The notes beneath the pieces are model-generated. The model was not told the origin of the DNA. It worked only from the letters and a program-made list of their open reading frames with translations, and made no database searches. Positions 51,928-59,188 of a stretch of 64,000 nt of DNA are shown piece after piece. A program made the position numbers and the translations under genes. Within the stretch, counting starts at the first letter, position 1, and each line of letters begins with the position of its first letter. Source of the DNA: Neobittarella massiliensis (ex Bilen et al. 2018) (GTDB lineage: Bacteria; Bacillota; Clostridia; Oscillospirales; Ruminococcaceae); assembly GCF_900289145.1 (NCBI RefSeq), contig NZ_OKQO01000008.1, forward strand, positions 70,514 to 134,513. The letters are read 5' to 3'.

Positions 51928-52272
51928 ATGAAAGCCAGACTGCCTAAGGGCTACGGCCCCCAGAACATGAATCAGATGATGAAACAGGCTCAAAAGGTGC
52001 AGGAGGAGATGTCCCGTATCCAGCAGGAAGTCGAGGAGACCGAGTTTGAGGTCGCCACCGGCGGCGGCATGATCAGCCTGTCGATCAACGGCAAAAAAGA
52101 GATCACTAAACTCGAGATAGACCCTGAAGTGGTGGACCCCGACGACATCGAGATGCTGCAGGACCTGCTCATCGCCGCCTTTAACGAAGGGGTGCGCCGG
52201 GTCGAGGACGAGACCAATACCCGGGTGCAGGCAGTCACCGGCGGCATGAATTTGCCCGGCTTTAATCTGTAA
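51928..52272 (+). CDS. ybaB: YbaB/EbfC family nucleoid-associated protein
   Basis: A 114-residue DNA-binding protein (MNQMMKQAQKVQEEMSRIQQEVEETEFEVATGGGMI... and EVVDPDDIEMLQDLLIAAFNEG), which forms a tweezer-like dimer on DNA. It lies 7 bp after dnaX and 6 bp before recR, the standard arrangement. Confidence 0.96.
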   Translation: MKARLPKGYGPQNMNQMMKQAQKVQEEMSRIQQEVEETEFEVATGGGMISLSINGKKEITKLEIDPEVVDPDDIEMLQDLLIAAFNEGVRRVEDETNTRVQAVTGGMNLPGFNL

Positions 52273-52278
52273 GCCCCC

Positions 52279-52878
52279 ATGTCCTACCACATCACCGCCC
52301 TGGACGAGCTGGTAGAGCAGTTTGAAAAGCTGCCCGGCATCGGCCACAAAACTGCCCAGCGGCTGGCCTTTTACGTGCTGGGCATGGACCTGACCGACGC
52401 CCAGCTCTTTGCCGATACGATGGTACGGGCCAAAAAGACCATCAAGCGCTGCCAGGTCTGCCAAAATCTCAGCGACAGCGATACCTGCGCCATCTGTGCC
52501 GACACGACCCGCGACAAATCCACCATCTGCGTGGTGGAGGACCCGCGCGATGTGTTTGCCTTCGAGCGCACCAAAGAGTATTTTGGTTCCTACCACATCC
52601 TGGGGGGGCTGCTCTCGCCTATGGATGGCATCGGCCCCGAGCAGCTGTTTATCAAACAGCTGCTGGCCCGCCTGTCCAGCGGCCAAGTAAAAGAGGTCAT
52701 TATGGCCACCCCGCCCACCGTGGAGGGGGAGGCAACCGCCATGTACATCTCGCGGCTGATCAAACCGCTGGGGGTCAAGGTGACCCGGCTGGCATACGGC
52801 ATCCCCGTCGGGGGCACACTGGAATATGCCGACGAGGTCACGCTGTACCGGGCCCTGGAGGGCCGCAACGAGCTGTAA
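52279..52878 (+). CDS. recR: recombination protein RecR
   Basis: A 199-residue ring-forming protein of the RecFOR repair pathway. It has a helix-hairpin-helix (LPGIGHKTAQRLAFYVL), a four-Cys zinc finger CQVCQNLSDSDTCAIC and a Toprim domain (ICVVEDPRDVFAFERT; LGGLLSPMDGIGPEQL). The ATG at 52279 is 6 bp after ybaB and has no own ribosome binding site; translation is probably coupled. Confidence 0.97.
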   Translation: MSYHITALDELVEQFEKLPGIGHKTAQRLAFYVLGMDLTDAQLFADTMVRAKKTIKRCQVCQNLSDSDTCAICADTTRDKSTICVVEDPRDVFAFERTKEYFGSYHILGGLLSPMDGIGPEQLFIKQLLARLSSGQVKEVIMATPPTVEGEATAMYISRLIKPLGVKVTRLAYGIPVGGTLEYADEVTLYRALEGRNEL

Positions 52879-52956
52879 AGTTGCTTCAAAAGCGCAAAAA
52901 AGGGGCGTTTTTACAGTTTGTTCACAATTTAAACAACGCGAAAAGAGGTGACAGCG

Positions 52957-53424
52957 GTGGAGCAGAAAAAACAGCTGCGGACCATAGCACAGAACAAAAA
53001 AGCCCGGCACGACTACTTCGTCATCGAGAGTATCGAGGCCGGTATATCACTGGCCGGGACCGAGGTGAAGAGCCTGCGGGCCGGCAACGTGAACCTGAAA
53101 GACAGTTGGTGCGATATCTACAAAGGCGAGGTCTTTTTGCGCGGCATGCACATAAGCCCCTACGAAAAGGGAAATATCTTTAACCGCGACCCGGTGCGCG
53201 AGCGCAAGCTGCTGCTGCACAAGCGCGAGATCTACCACCTTTTGGGCCAGATCAAACAGGAGGGCCTCACCCTCATCCCGCTGTCGCTCTACTTTAAGGG
53301 CCAGCACGTCAAGGTGCAGTTGGGGCTCTGTAAAGGCAAAAAACTCTACGACAAGCGGGCCGATATGGCAAATAAGGCCGCCAAACGCGATATCCAGCGC
53401 GCTTTAAAAGAGCGCAGCCGGTAG
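52957..53424 (+). CDS. smpB: SsrA-binding protein SmpB
   Basis: A 155-residue partner of tmRNA in rescuing stalled ribosomes. Family core: [63 protein letters not shown], and the basic C-terminal tail that mimics the anticodon stem. I choose the GTG at 52957, 6 nt after GAGGTGA; an in-frame GTG at 52948 lies in that site. The tmRNA gene follows by less than 100 bp. Confidence 0.97.
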   Translation: MEQKKQLRTIAQNKKARHDYFVIESIEAGISLAGTEVKSLRAGNVNLKDSWCDIYKGEVFLRGMHISPYEKGNIFNRDPVRERKLLLHKREIYHLLGQIKQEGLTLIPLSLYFKGQHVKVQLGLCKGKKLYDKRADMANKAAKRDIQRALKERSR

Positions 53425-53463
53425 CGGAAAAATTGTATAGTGGCATTTTATCAGCCGCTGTGG

Positions 53464-53469
53464 TATACT
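53464..53469 (+). promoter_or_regulatory. -10 box of the tmRNA promoter
   Basis: TATACT, about 50 bp before the tmRNA 5' end; the -35 region is weak (TGGCAT at 53441-53446). Read-through from smpB is also possible. Confidence 0.4.
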
Positions 53470-53520
53470 AATAAGTAAGTGGGCAGCTGGTGCCAAAAGC
53501 TGCCGCTGTACCGTCTTTAC

Positions 53521-53870
53521 GGGGGCGTATTTGGCGTTCGACGGGGACTGTGCAGTACGGGAAGCGAGTAGCGGCGCGGGACCGCTTCAACAATCCGCAC
53601 CTTAAATTTAAACGCAGATTCTAACGATTACTGCTTAGCGGCTTAAGCCGCTCATCCTCTGTCGGGGGACCACGACTGGCTGTAGGGTGTCACTTTAGTG
53701 GTGCACATGTATACGCGAGGGCTTCGTAGCGTATCAGGTATACGAAGATACTGGTTTTTTGAGCTTGGCCATCAGCGCCTGAAACCGGGAATGTAAATGA
53801 CGGCCTGCACTCGGAGATGCCCGTATGAATCGGTTTTCGGACAGGGGTTCGACCCCCCTCGCCTCCACCA
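53521..53870 (+). ncRNA. ssrA: transfer-messenger RNA (tmRNA)
   Basis: A 350-nt tmRNA. The tRNA-like ends pair GGGGGCG with CGCCTCC, the 3' CCA is encoded, and the T arm is GGGGTTCGACCCC. The 5' part has the usual GGCGTTCGACGGGGACT. The tag frame begins at GCA (53614) and ends TAA (53644-53646), giving ADSNDYCLAA. A Cys replaces the Ala normally found in the YALAA end. Located after smpB. Confidence 0.97.
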
Positions 53871-53874
53871 AAAA

Positions 53875-53910
53875 CACCGCATAGATAAGCCATCTATGCG
53901 GTGCTTTTTT
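53875..53910 (+). terminator. terminator of ssrA
   Basis: CACCGCATAGAT / ATCTATGCGGTG stem and six T residues. Confidence 0.93.
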
Positions 53911-54049
53911 ATGTGCCCACAACTTTTGTCGGCACAACCCTTCATTTTGCCCGTGTACATGGCCAAACACCTCTCGGTGCGGATACTTATAGAAAGGATC
54001 AAACAGGCTTTTGACGGTCAAAAGCCGCATGCTAAGAGGAGGAGCTAAA

Positions 54050-54595
54050 ATGTACGGGTACACAGAGGACAAGCAGGACAAAAAGGAACAGCAGATACAG
54101 GATTTTATTTACGAACACAATTTATCTTCCCTGAGCGAAAAAGATGCCGCTACTGCGCAGGAGATCATCAAAAACCTATCGGGTATCGGCACCTTAGGTC
54201 ACTTGAACTCTCTTTTGTCGGGAAAATTTGAAGATGTGGCTAAAATCGCTTACCTACGGGCTATATCAGAACAAAACTGGATCATCATCAATCAACTGAA
54301 TCGCCTTAACAAAAAACTACTGAAAGCCTTTGACCTGGAAGAGGAGGAGACCCCCGTTTTTGTAAAGCCGGTCACGGTCATAGCCAAAGGTGGGGACTTT
54401 ACCGATACAACGCTCCTCATCGGCAAAAATCTAGAGCCGGGCAACTATACCAGCACTGGCAGCGGCCAAGTCACTTTATATGGTGTAGCCGGTACGGCGC
54501 TCTCCAAATCCAATTTATCTGCTGCTCCGGTGAGCATGGCGCTGCGCGCCGAGCAAAAGATTGAGTGTATCGGGCACATGACTCTTCAAAAATAG
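54050..54595 (+). CDS. unknown protein, AT-richer than its surroundings
   Basis: A 181-residue soluble protein without a recognised family. The first 110 residues are helical and charged (QDKKEQQIQDFIYEHNLSSL; DVAKIAYLRAISEQNWIIINQLNRLNKKLLKAF). The C-terminal 70 residues look like a small beta domain (FTDTTLLIGKNLEPGNYTSTG). The ATG at 54050 has a GAGGAGGAG site. Codon use is clearly more AT-rich than in neighbouring genes and it lies directly after ssrA, a common island insertion site, so horizontal acquisition is possible. No integrase or repeated ssrA end is visible. Confidence 0.65.
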   Translation: MYGYTEDKQDKKEQQIQDFIYEHNLSSLSEKDAATAQEIIKNLSGIGTLGHLNSLLSGKFEDVAKIAYLRAISEQNWIIINQLNRLNKKLLKAFDLEEEETPVFVKPVTVIAKGGDFTDTTLLIGKNLEPGNYTSTGSGQVTLYGVAGTALSKSNLSAAPVSMALRAEQKIECIGHMTLQK

Positions 54596-54974
54596 CGCGC
54601 CCAGAAGTACACGAGTCTCCCCTTAGATCGTTTAGTTGGAGCAGATCAAATAGCTGATGATCTGTACAGATATGGTTGTTCCCACAAAGCTGCGGGAAAG
54701 CTCTTTTACATAGAATACATCGAAGGATAAAGGAACTATTATACAGTTTTCGACAGACTGTGACAATCGCCAACAGAAATTGTAAAATATTGGTAATAAT
54801 GAGGGTAGTCACAGGCATCTGTCTGCTGTAAAATAAAGATGCGTTTTATGAGTGTATCGTCACCTGATATAGAAAGTTCAAAAAATACAGCTTTATACAT
54901 GTACAGCACCCAACTATTAAAAACAACAGACAACAGCACTCAAACGGCAATCTATGTATACCAAGGAGGACACC
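54596..54974. other. AT-rich non-coding region
   Basis: No open frame with a ribosome binding site and no strong hairpin. The base composition resembles the unknown gene at 54050-54595, which suggests one acquired segment. Confidence 0.4.
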
Positions 54975-55169
54975 GTGCGAGGAATCGAACTGAAAGACTA
55001 TAAGCACCGGCCGGCAGAGGACCTGGTGAGCGCTATGGAGCGCGCGCTGGGCCAGCCTTTAGATGATAAAATGCAGCAGGTCTTTTTAAACTGCGCCCAG
55101 GCGCTGCTCGGCGCATACCATCAGGGCGTGCGCGACGGCCAAGAGCAGAGCCGTACCCAAAATTGTTGA
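54975..55169 (+). CDS. small hypothetical protein (64 residues)
   Basis: A short, charged, mostly helical protein (DYKHRPAEDLVSAMERALGQPLDDKMQQVFLNCAQALLGAYHQG) ending in Cys. AAGGAGG lies 8 nt before a GTG at 54975, which is the best start; an in-frame ATG at 54954 overlaps that site. A hairpin follows the stop. No family recognised. Confidence 0.55.
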   Translation: MRGIELKDYKHRPAEDLVSAMERALGQPLDDKMQQVFLNCAQALLGAYHQGVRDGQEQSRTQNC

Positions 55170-55183
55170 TCGACGGCGTCATC

Positions 55184-55220
55184 GTGGCCGGGGTAGGTAC
55201 TGCTTGCCCCGGCCACACTT
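55184..55220 (+). terminator. probable terminator of the 64-residue gene
   Basis: A 10-bp perfect stem, GTGGCCGGGG / CCCCGGCCAC, 15 bp after the stop; the T tract is short. Confidence 0.5.
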
Positions 55221-55308
55221 TATGTCACGACGGCAAAACGGCACTTTTCCCTTACAACCCGGCAATCGGGCAAAAATGCCCCGTATTTACACTTTAGTAA
55301 CAACTTTG

Positions 55309-55338
55309 TTGACACGCCTATGCCCCTTATTTTATCAT
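55309..55338 (+). promoter_or_regulatory. promoter of the glutamyl-Q tRNA(Asp) synthetase gene
   Basis: Perfect TTGACA (55309-55314), 18 bp, TATCAT (55333-55338). Confidence 0.7.
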
Positions 55339-55433
55339 AAATAGAGTGTGTTGGCCGGCGCTCGGGCCATGACCGCACCCAAAAATGTTGTGCATACATG
55401 CTGATAATTGCTTACTGGAAGGGGAGATGTGCC

Positions 55434-56384
55434 ATGTCGAGTACCGTAGTGGGCCGCTTTGCCCCCACCCCCAGCGGCAGGCTCCACCTGGGCAACCTGT
55501 TTTGCTCACTGCTGGCGTGGCTCTCGGCCAAAAGTCAAAATGGGCGGGTGTTGCTGCGCATAGAGGATCTCGATACCCAGCGCACCAGCGAGCACTACAC
55601 CCGTCAGCTGCAGCGCGATCTGCATTTCTTGGGGCTCGACTGGGATGAGGGCGGCGACTTGGGTGGCCCCAATGGCCCCTACTGGCAGTCACAGCGCAGC
55701 AGTTACTACCGGCAGTGTCTCGATACATTGTCATCTATGGAGCTTACCTATCCCTGCTTTTGCAGCCGCGCCCAGCTGCATGCCGCGCAGGCCCCCCACC
55801 TGGACGATGGGCAGGTACTATACCCCGGCACCTGCCGGGACCTTACGCCTCAGCAGATCGCGCAGCGTACGCAGCAGCGTCTACCGGCAGTGCGGCTGCA
55901 GGTGCCAGATTGCACGATCTCATTTACCGATGGCCATTACGGAAAGGTCCATCAGCACCTACCCACCCAGTGCGGCGACTTTATCCTGCGCCGGTCTGAC
56001 GGGGTATTCGCCTATCAGCTGGCAGTGGCTGCCGACGATGGCGCCATGGGGGTGACCGAGGTGGTGCGGGGGCGAGACCTGCTCTCGTCCACACCGCGCC
56101 AGCTGTGGCTGCTAAAACTGCTGGGCTTTCCCGCGCCCCGTTACGCCCACACGCCGCTACTGCTGGCCCCGGATGGGCGGCGGCTGTCAAAACGCGACGG
56201 CGACGTGAGCTTGTCCGCCCTGCAAAAAAAGGGCTATACGGCAGCTGATATCATAGGCCGGCTGGCTTGGCTGGCCGGGCTACAACCAAGGCCTCAGCCG
56301 GTTCTGCCCGCGCAGCTGGCAAAAGATTTCAGCTGGGACAAGGTGCCGCACGAAGACATCCTGCTGCCGCCCGACCTATTTTAG
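55434..56384 (+). CDS. gluQ: glutamyl-Q tRNA(Asp) synthetase
   Basis: A 316-residue paralogue of the catalytic half of glutamyl-tRNA synthetase, which attaches glutamate to queuosine-34 of tRNA(Asp). It has RFAPTPSGRLHLGNLF (HIGH motif as HLGN), the zinc-binding pattern CFCSRAQLH...YPGTC and RRLSKRDGD (KMSKS-like). It lacks the anticodon-binding domain, which fits the family. I start at the ATG at 55434 with an AAGGGGAGA site. Its presence implies the organism makes or salvages queuosine. Confidence 0.9.
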   Translation: MSSTVVGRFAPTPSGRLHLGNLFCSLLAWLSAKSQNGRVLLRIEDLDTQRTSEHYTRQLQRDLHFLGLDWDEGGDLGGPNGPYWQSQRSSYYRQCLDTLSSMELTYPCFCSRAQLHAAQAPHLDDGQVLYPGTCRDLTPQQIAQRTQQRLPAVRLQVPDCTISFTDGHYGKVHQHLPTQCGDFILRRSDGVFAYQLAVAADDGAMGVTEVVRGRDLLSSTPRQLWLLKLLGFPAPRYAHTPLLLAPDGRRLSKRDGDVSLSALQKKGYTAADIIGRLAWLAGLQPRPQPVLPAQLAKDFSWDKVPHEDILLPPDLF

Positions 56385-56531
56385 CGCCGACGCCACAGCT
56401 GCCAAAATACAGCTAAAATAGTCGGTAGCCGATTATCCATCCGGACAGTATGTACCAGCACATGCCCTATAGGATCGGTAGTGCCTTTTAACCGCATCAT
56501 ATCTAGGAGTCAGAGCCAAAAGGGGAGAAAT

Positions 56532-57836
56532 ATGAGCATGACCTGCCCAACAGAGCTATATGATAAATTGTCCGCCGGCGCATATGACCGGCAGTTGGCC
56601 GCACTGTACGGCCCGCAAAAGAGCAGCGCGGCACACAAACGAAGTCGTGCCCGTGCCCGGCAGGTGGTAAATGGATTTTTACGGCTGTGGCCCCAGTTGG
56701 CTGGTGTTCCTGCTGCTCTTTTTAGCTCGCCTGGCCGCACCGAGCTGGGCGGCAATCACACCGACCACCAGGGTGGGCGGGTACTGTGCGCCAGCGTCGA
56801 TATGGATATGCTGGCCTGTGCGGCCCCCAACGGCACGAATACAGTAGAGCTGTACGCCGAGGGGTACGGTCTTTTTTCGGTCGACCTGTCTGATCTGTCT
56901 CCACGCCGGGAAGAGCTGGGTACGCCCGCTGCTCTGGTGCGTGGAATGGCAGCCGGATTTGTCCAGGGTGGCCACCCCGTACAGGGGTATTGTGCCTACG
57001 TTACCTCCAACGTCCCAGCGGGTTCAGGTCTCTCTTCCTCGGCGGCTTTAGAGGTCCTGCTGGGCGTGATACAAAACCACTTGTTCTGCAATGATATTTT
57101 GTCTAATACCCGTTTGGCGGTGCTGGGCCAGGCGGCAGAAAATCGCTATTTTGGCAAGCCCTGCGGGTTGATGGACCAGATGGGCTGTGCGGTGGGCGGT
57201 ACCATAGCTATCGATCTTGGTGACCCAGAGCTGCCGCGCATCCGGCAGATAGATTTTGATTACACAGCCAGCGGCTACCAGCTGTATATCATCGATACCG
57301 ACTCGGATCACCGCGACCTGACCGATGCCTACGCCGCCATCCCCGCAGAGATGGGGCAGGTGGCAGCCTTTTTTGGCCAGCAGGTATTGAGCCGGGTGGA
57401 GAGAGATGTATTCTGGCAGTCTATCCCCATTCTGCGGGCAAAAGTGGGCGACCGGGCGGTGCTGCGGGCCATACACTTTTTTGAGGAGAACGCCCGCGTG
57501 TGCCAACAGACGGCGGCACTGTCCGCTGGTGACTTTGAGGTGTTTTTAAAGCTGTGCCGGCAGTCCGGTCGCTCCTCGGCTATGTATTTGCAAAACAGTA
57601 CCGTCCCGGTCGCCCCGCGGCATCAGGCAGTGATGCTGGCGCAGGCAGTGGTGCAAACGCTGCTCGGTGATCGAGGCGCCGTGCGGGTACATGGCGGCGG
57701 GTTTGCCGGCACGGTGCAGGCCTTTGTACCTATTGATATAGAAGATACTTTCACCCGCACCGTTCAGTCGGTATTCGGCTCGCACAGCTGCCGTCTGCTG
57801 CATATCCGCTCGCAGGGCGGTTGTGTGGTGGTATGA
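56532..57836 (+). CDS. galactokinase-family GHMP kinase
   Basis: A 434-residue sugar kinase. The galactokinase signature is altered: GRTELGGNHTDHQGG in place of GRxNLIGEHTDYxGG, a variant common in one clostridial branch. The GHMP ATP loop VPAGSGLSSSAALE (about 175-188), MDQMGCAVGG with a catalytic-type Asp, and the C-terminal VHGGGFAGTVQAF are intact. It starts at an ATG (56532) behind AAAGGGGAGAAA. No galT, galE or galM is adjacent, so galactose as substrate is likely but not proven. Confidence 0.85.
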   Translation: MSMTCPTELYDKLSAGAYDRQLAALYGPQKSSAAHKRSRARARQVVNGFLRLWPQLAGVPAALFSSPGRTELGGNHTDHQGGRVLCASVDMDMLACAAPNGTNTVELYAEGYGLFSVDLSDLSPRREELGTPAALVRGMAAGFVQGGHPVQGYCAYVTSNVPAGSGLSSSAALEVLLGVIQNHLFCNDILSNTRLAVLGQAAENRYFGKPCGLMDQMGCAVGGTIAIDLGDPELPRIRQIDFDYTASGYQLYIIDTDSDHRDLTDAYAAIPAEMGQVAAFFGQQVLSRVERDVFWQSIPILRAKVGDRAVLRAIHFFEENARVCQQTAALSAGDFEVFLKLCRQSGRSSAMYLQNSTVPVAPRHQAVMLAQAVVQTLLGDRGAVRVHGGGFAGTVQAFVPIDIEDTFTRTVQSVFGSHSCRLLHIRSQGGCVVV

Positions 57837-57944
57837 TCGGTTGATGAGAATGTGGCCCTAAATGAGTGGCTGTATTGCCGCCCGCCCGCTGTAGTGTCGA
57901 TAAGATGGGGATACAAAAAGATGTGTAGAAGGAGGACTGCAAGC

Positions 57945-58289
57945 ATGAACAAGGTAAAGATCACTGTACTCAAAACCACATTAGATGGTGAATTGGCCGC
58001 CCAGTACGGGGTACCGGGGCTCTCGGCTTGTCCCATGCTAAAAGCTGGCCAGGTGTTTTACGCCGACTACGCCAAACCAGACGGCCTGTGCGACGAGGCG
58101 TGGAAGGCGATCTATCAGTACGTTTTTGCTCTGGCTCACGGTGCTGGAGAAACGCTGTTTTATTACGGCGACTGGATCAAAGAGCCCGGGGTGGCCATCT
58201 GCAGCTGCAACGATGGGCTGCGCCCGGTCATCTTCAAACTGGAAGCCACCGCTCTGCCGGCGCAGATGACCTACCAGCCGGTGCGGTAA
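57945..58289 (+). CDS. TIGR04076 family protein
   Basis: A 114-residue protein with the TIGR04076 pattern: VKITVLKTTLDGELAAQYG at the start, CPMLKAGQVFYADYAKPDGLCDEAWKAIYQYVFALAHG in the middle and ICSCNDGLRPVIFKLEA at the end. The spaced cysteines suggest a metal or redox role; the function is unknown. The ATG at 57945 has AAGGAGGA 9 nt upstream. Stand-alone gene, convergent with the ArsR regulator. Confidence 0.8.
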   Translation: MNKVKITVLKTTLDGELAAQYGVPGLSACPMLKAGQVFYADYAKPDGLCDEAWKAIYQYVFALAHGAGETLFYYGDWIKEPGVAICSCNDGLRPVIFKLEATALPAQMTYQPVR

Positions 58290-58349
58290 TTATATTTTGG
58301 GAAAGCTGGCAAAACAGTGCGGCAAATGCCGCCGGTGCGCCGGAGCTGC

Positions 58350-58394
58350 CAAAATAAAAAGCCGGGCCTGTCTGTTATGCAGACAGGCCCGGCT
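58350..58394 (-). terminator. terminator of the ArsR gene
   Basis: A 15-bp perfect stem (AGCCGGGCCTGTCTG / CAGACAGGCCCGGCT). On the minus strand TTTTATTTTGG follows, starting 10 bp after the ArsR stop. Confidence 0.88.
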
Positions 58395-58404
58395 ATGATC
58401 TTCA

Positions 58405-58755
58405 TCATTCACTGGTGTGGTCGAGCCCCATGTTGAGGATCTGACACACGTGGTCGTCGTCCAGCGAGTAGAAGATGTTTTTTCCCTCCCGCCGGCTGCG
58501 CACCAATTTGGCGCTCTTGAGGATCTTTAGCTGGTGCGACACCGCCGATTTGGTCATGTTCAGCAGCACCGCCAAGTCGCACACGCACATCTCGCTGATC
58601 TCCAGCGCCCACAGCAGGCGTATGCGGGTGCCGTCGCCCATCACCTTAAAAAAGTCCGACAGACCGGTCAGCTTTTCCGCAGCGGGCATGTGCGGTGCCA
58701 CGCGCTGTATCGTATCGGGGAAGATGGCCACACAGTCGGTCTCTCGTGCTTTCAT
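58405..58755 (-). CDS. ArsR/SmtB family metal-sensing repressor (CadC-like)
   Basis: A 116-residue winged-helix repressor. The DNA-reading helix is in LNMTKSAVSHQLKILKSAKLV. The metal-site motif EMCVCDL and an N-terminal Cys (ETDCVAIF) match the alpha3N-type site of CadC, which senses Cd, Pb or Zn; an Asp/His-rich C-terminal helix (DDDHVCQILNMGLDH) could add an alpha5 site. I start at the ATG at 58755 with an AAAGGAG site. No metal pump is adjacent, so its target lies elsewhere or is the gene itself. Confidence 0.9.
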   Translation of the reverse strand: MKARETDCVAIFPDTIQRVAPHMPAAEKLTGLSDFFKVMGDGTRIRLLWALEISEMCVCDLAVLLNMTKSAVSHQLKILKSAKLVRSRREGKNIFYSLDDDHVCQILNMGLDHTSE

Positions 58756-58818
58756 GGGGGCAGCTCCTTTTTTGTCGCGGGCCGCAGGTACGGTCCCGGC
58801 CCAAGTCGTGTATCCTAT

Positions 58819-58848
58819 ATTGTAGTAGCAGCGGGCGGCAGTTGTCAA
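58819..58848 (-). promoter_or_regulatory. promoter of the ArsR gene
   Basis: Perfect TTGACA (58843-58848), 18 bp, TACAAT (58819-58824) on the minus strand; TATAGGATACA after the -10 may be part of an operator. Confidence 0.75.
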
Positions 58849-59015
58849 GTGCCCGGGGCAACTGAACCGTGCGTGCGGCCCGCAGTGTGGCGCATATCGG
58901 CACGCATGCGCTGCCTTGATGTCACGGCAGGGGAGAGACTTTCTCGGCGAGTAGCTATTGTCGGCAGCTTTTGGTGCGCTCTGGCCAAATATTTACAGTG
59001 CAACCCCCTGATCCG
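58849..59015. other. intergenic region between divergent ArsR and GGDEF/EAL genes
   Basis: Nothing recognisable apart from the promoters at each side. Confidence 0.4.
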
Positions 59016-59044
59016 TTGCCTTTTTGCTCATTTACCAGTATAAT
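59016..59044 (+). promoter_or_regulatory. promoter of the GGDEF/EAL gene
   Basis: TTGCCT (59016-59021), 17 bp, TATAAT (59039-59044); about 140 nt of leader. Confidence 0.75.
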
Positions 59045-59188
59045 CATAAATAGGTAAAACGTACAGAATACGCGCTGCACATCGCGCCAGTAAGGGCTGT
59101 TATGCGGCAATTTGCGCCCAGCTACAGCGCCCGGTCACAGCGGTGACGGCACTGCGGCCAACAGAGTCGGGATAAAGGAGACAGTGCG

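Noticed and set aside
53521-53870. Integrated island at ssrA with duplicated att site
   Set aside because: No second copy of the ssrA 3' end and no integrase gene in the window; only base composition hints at it.
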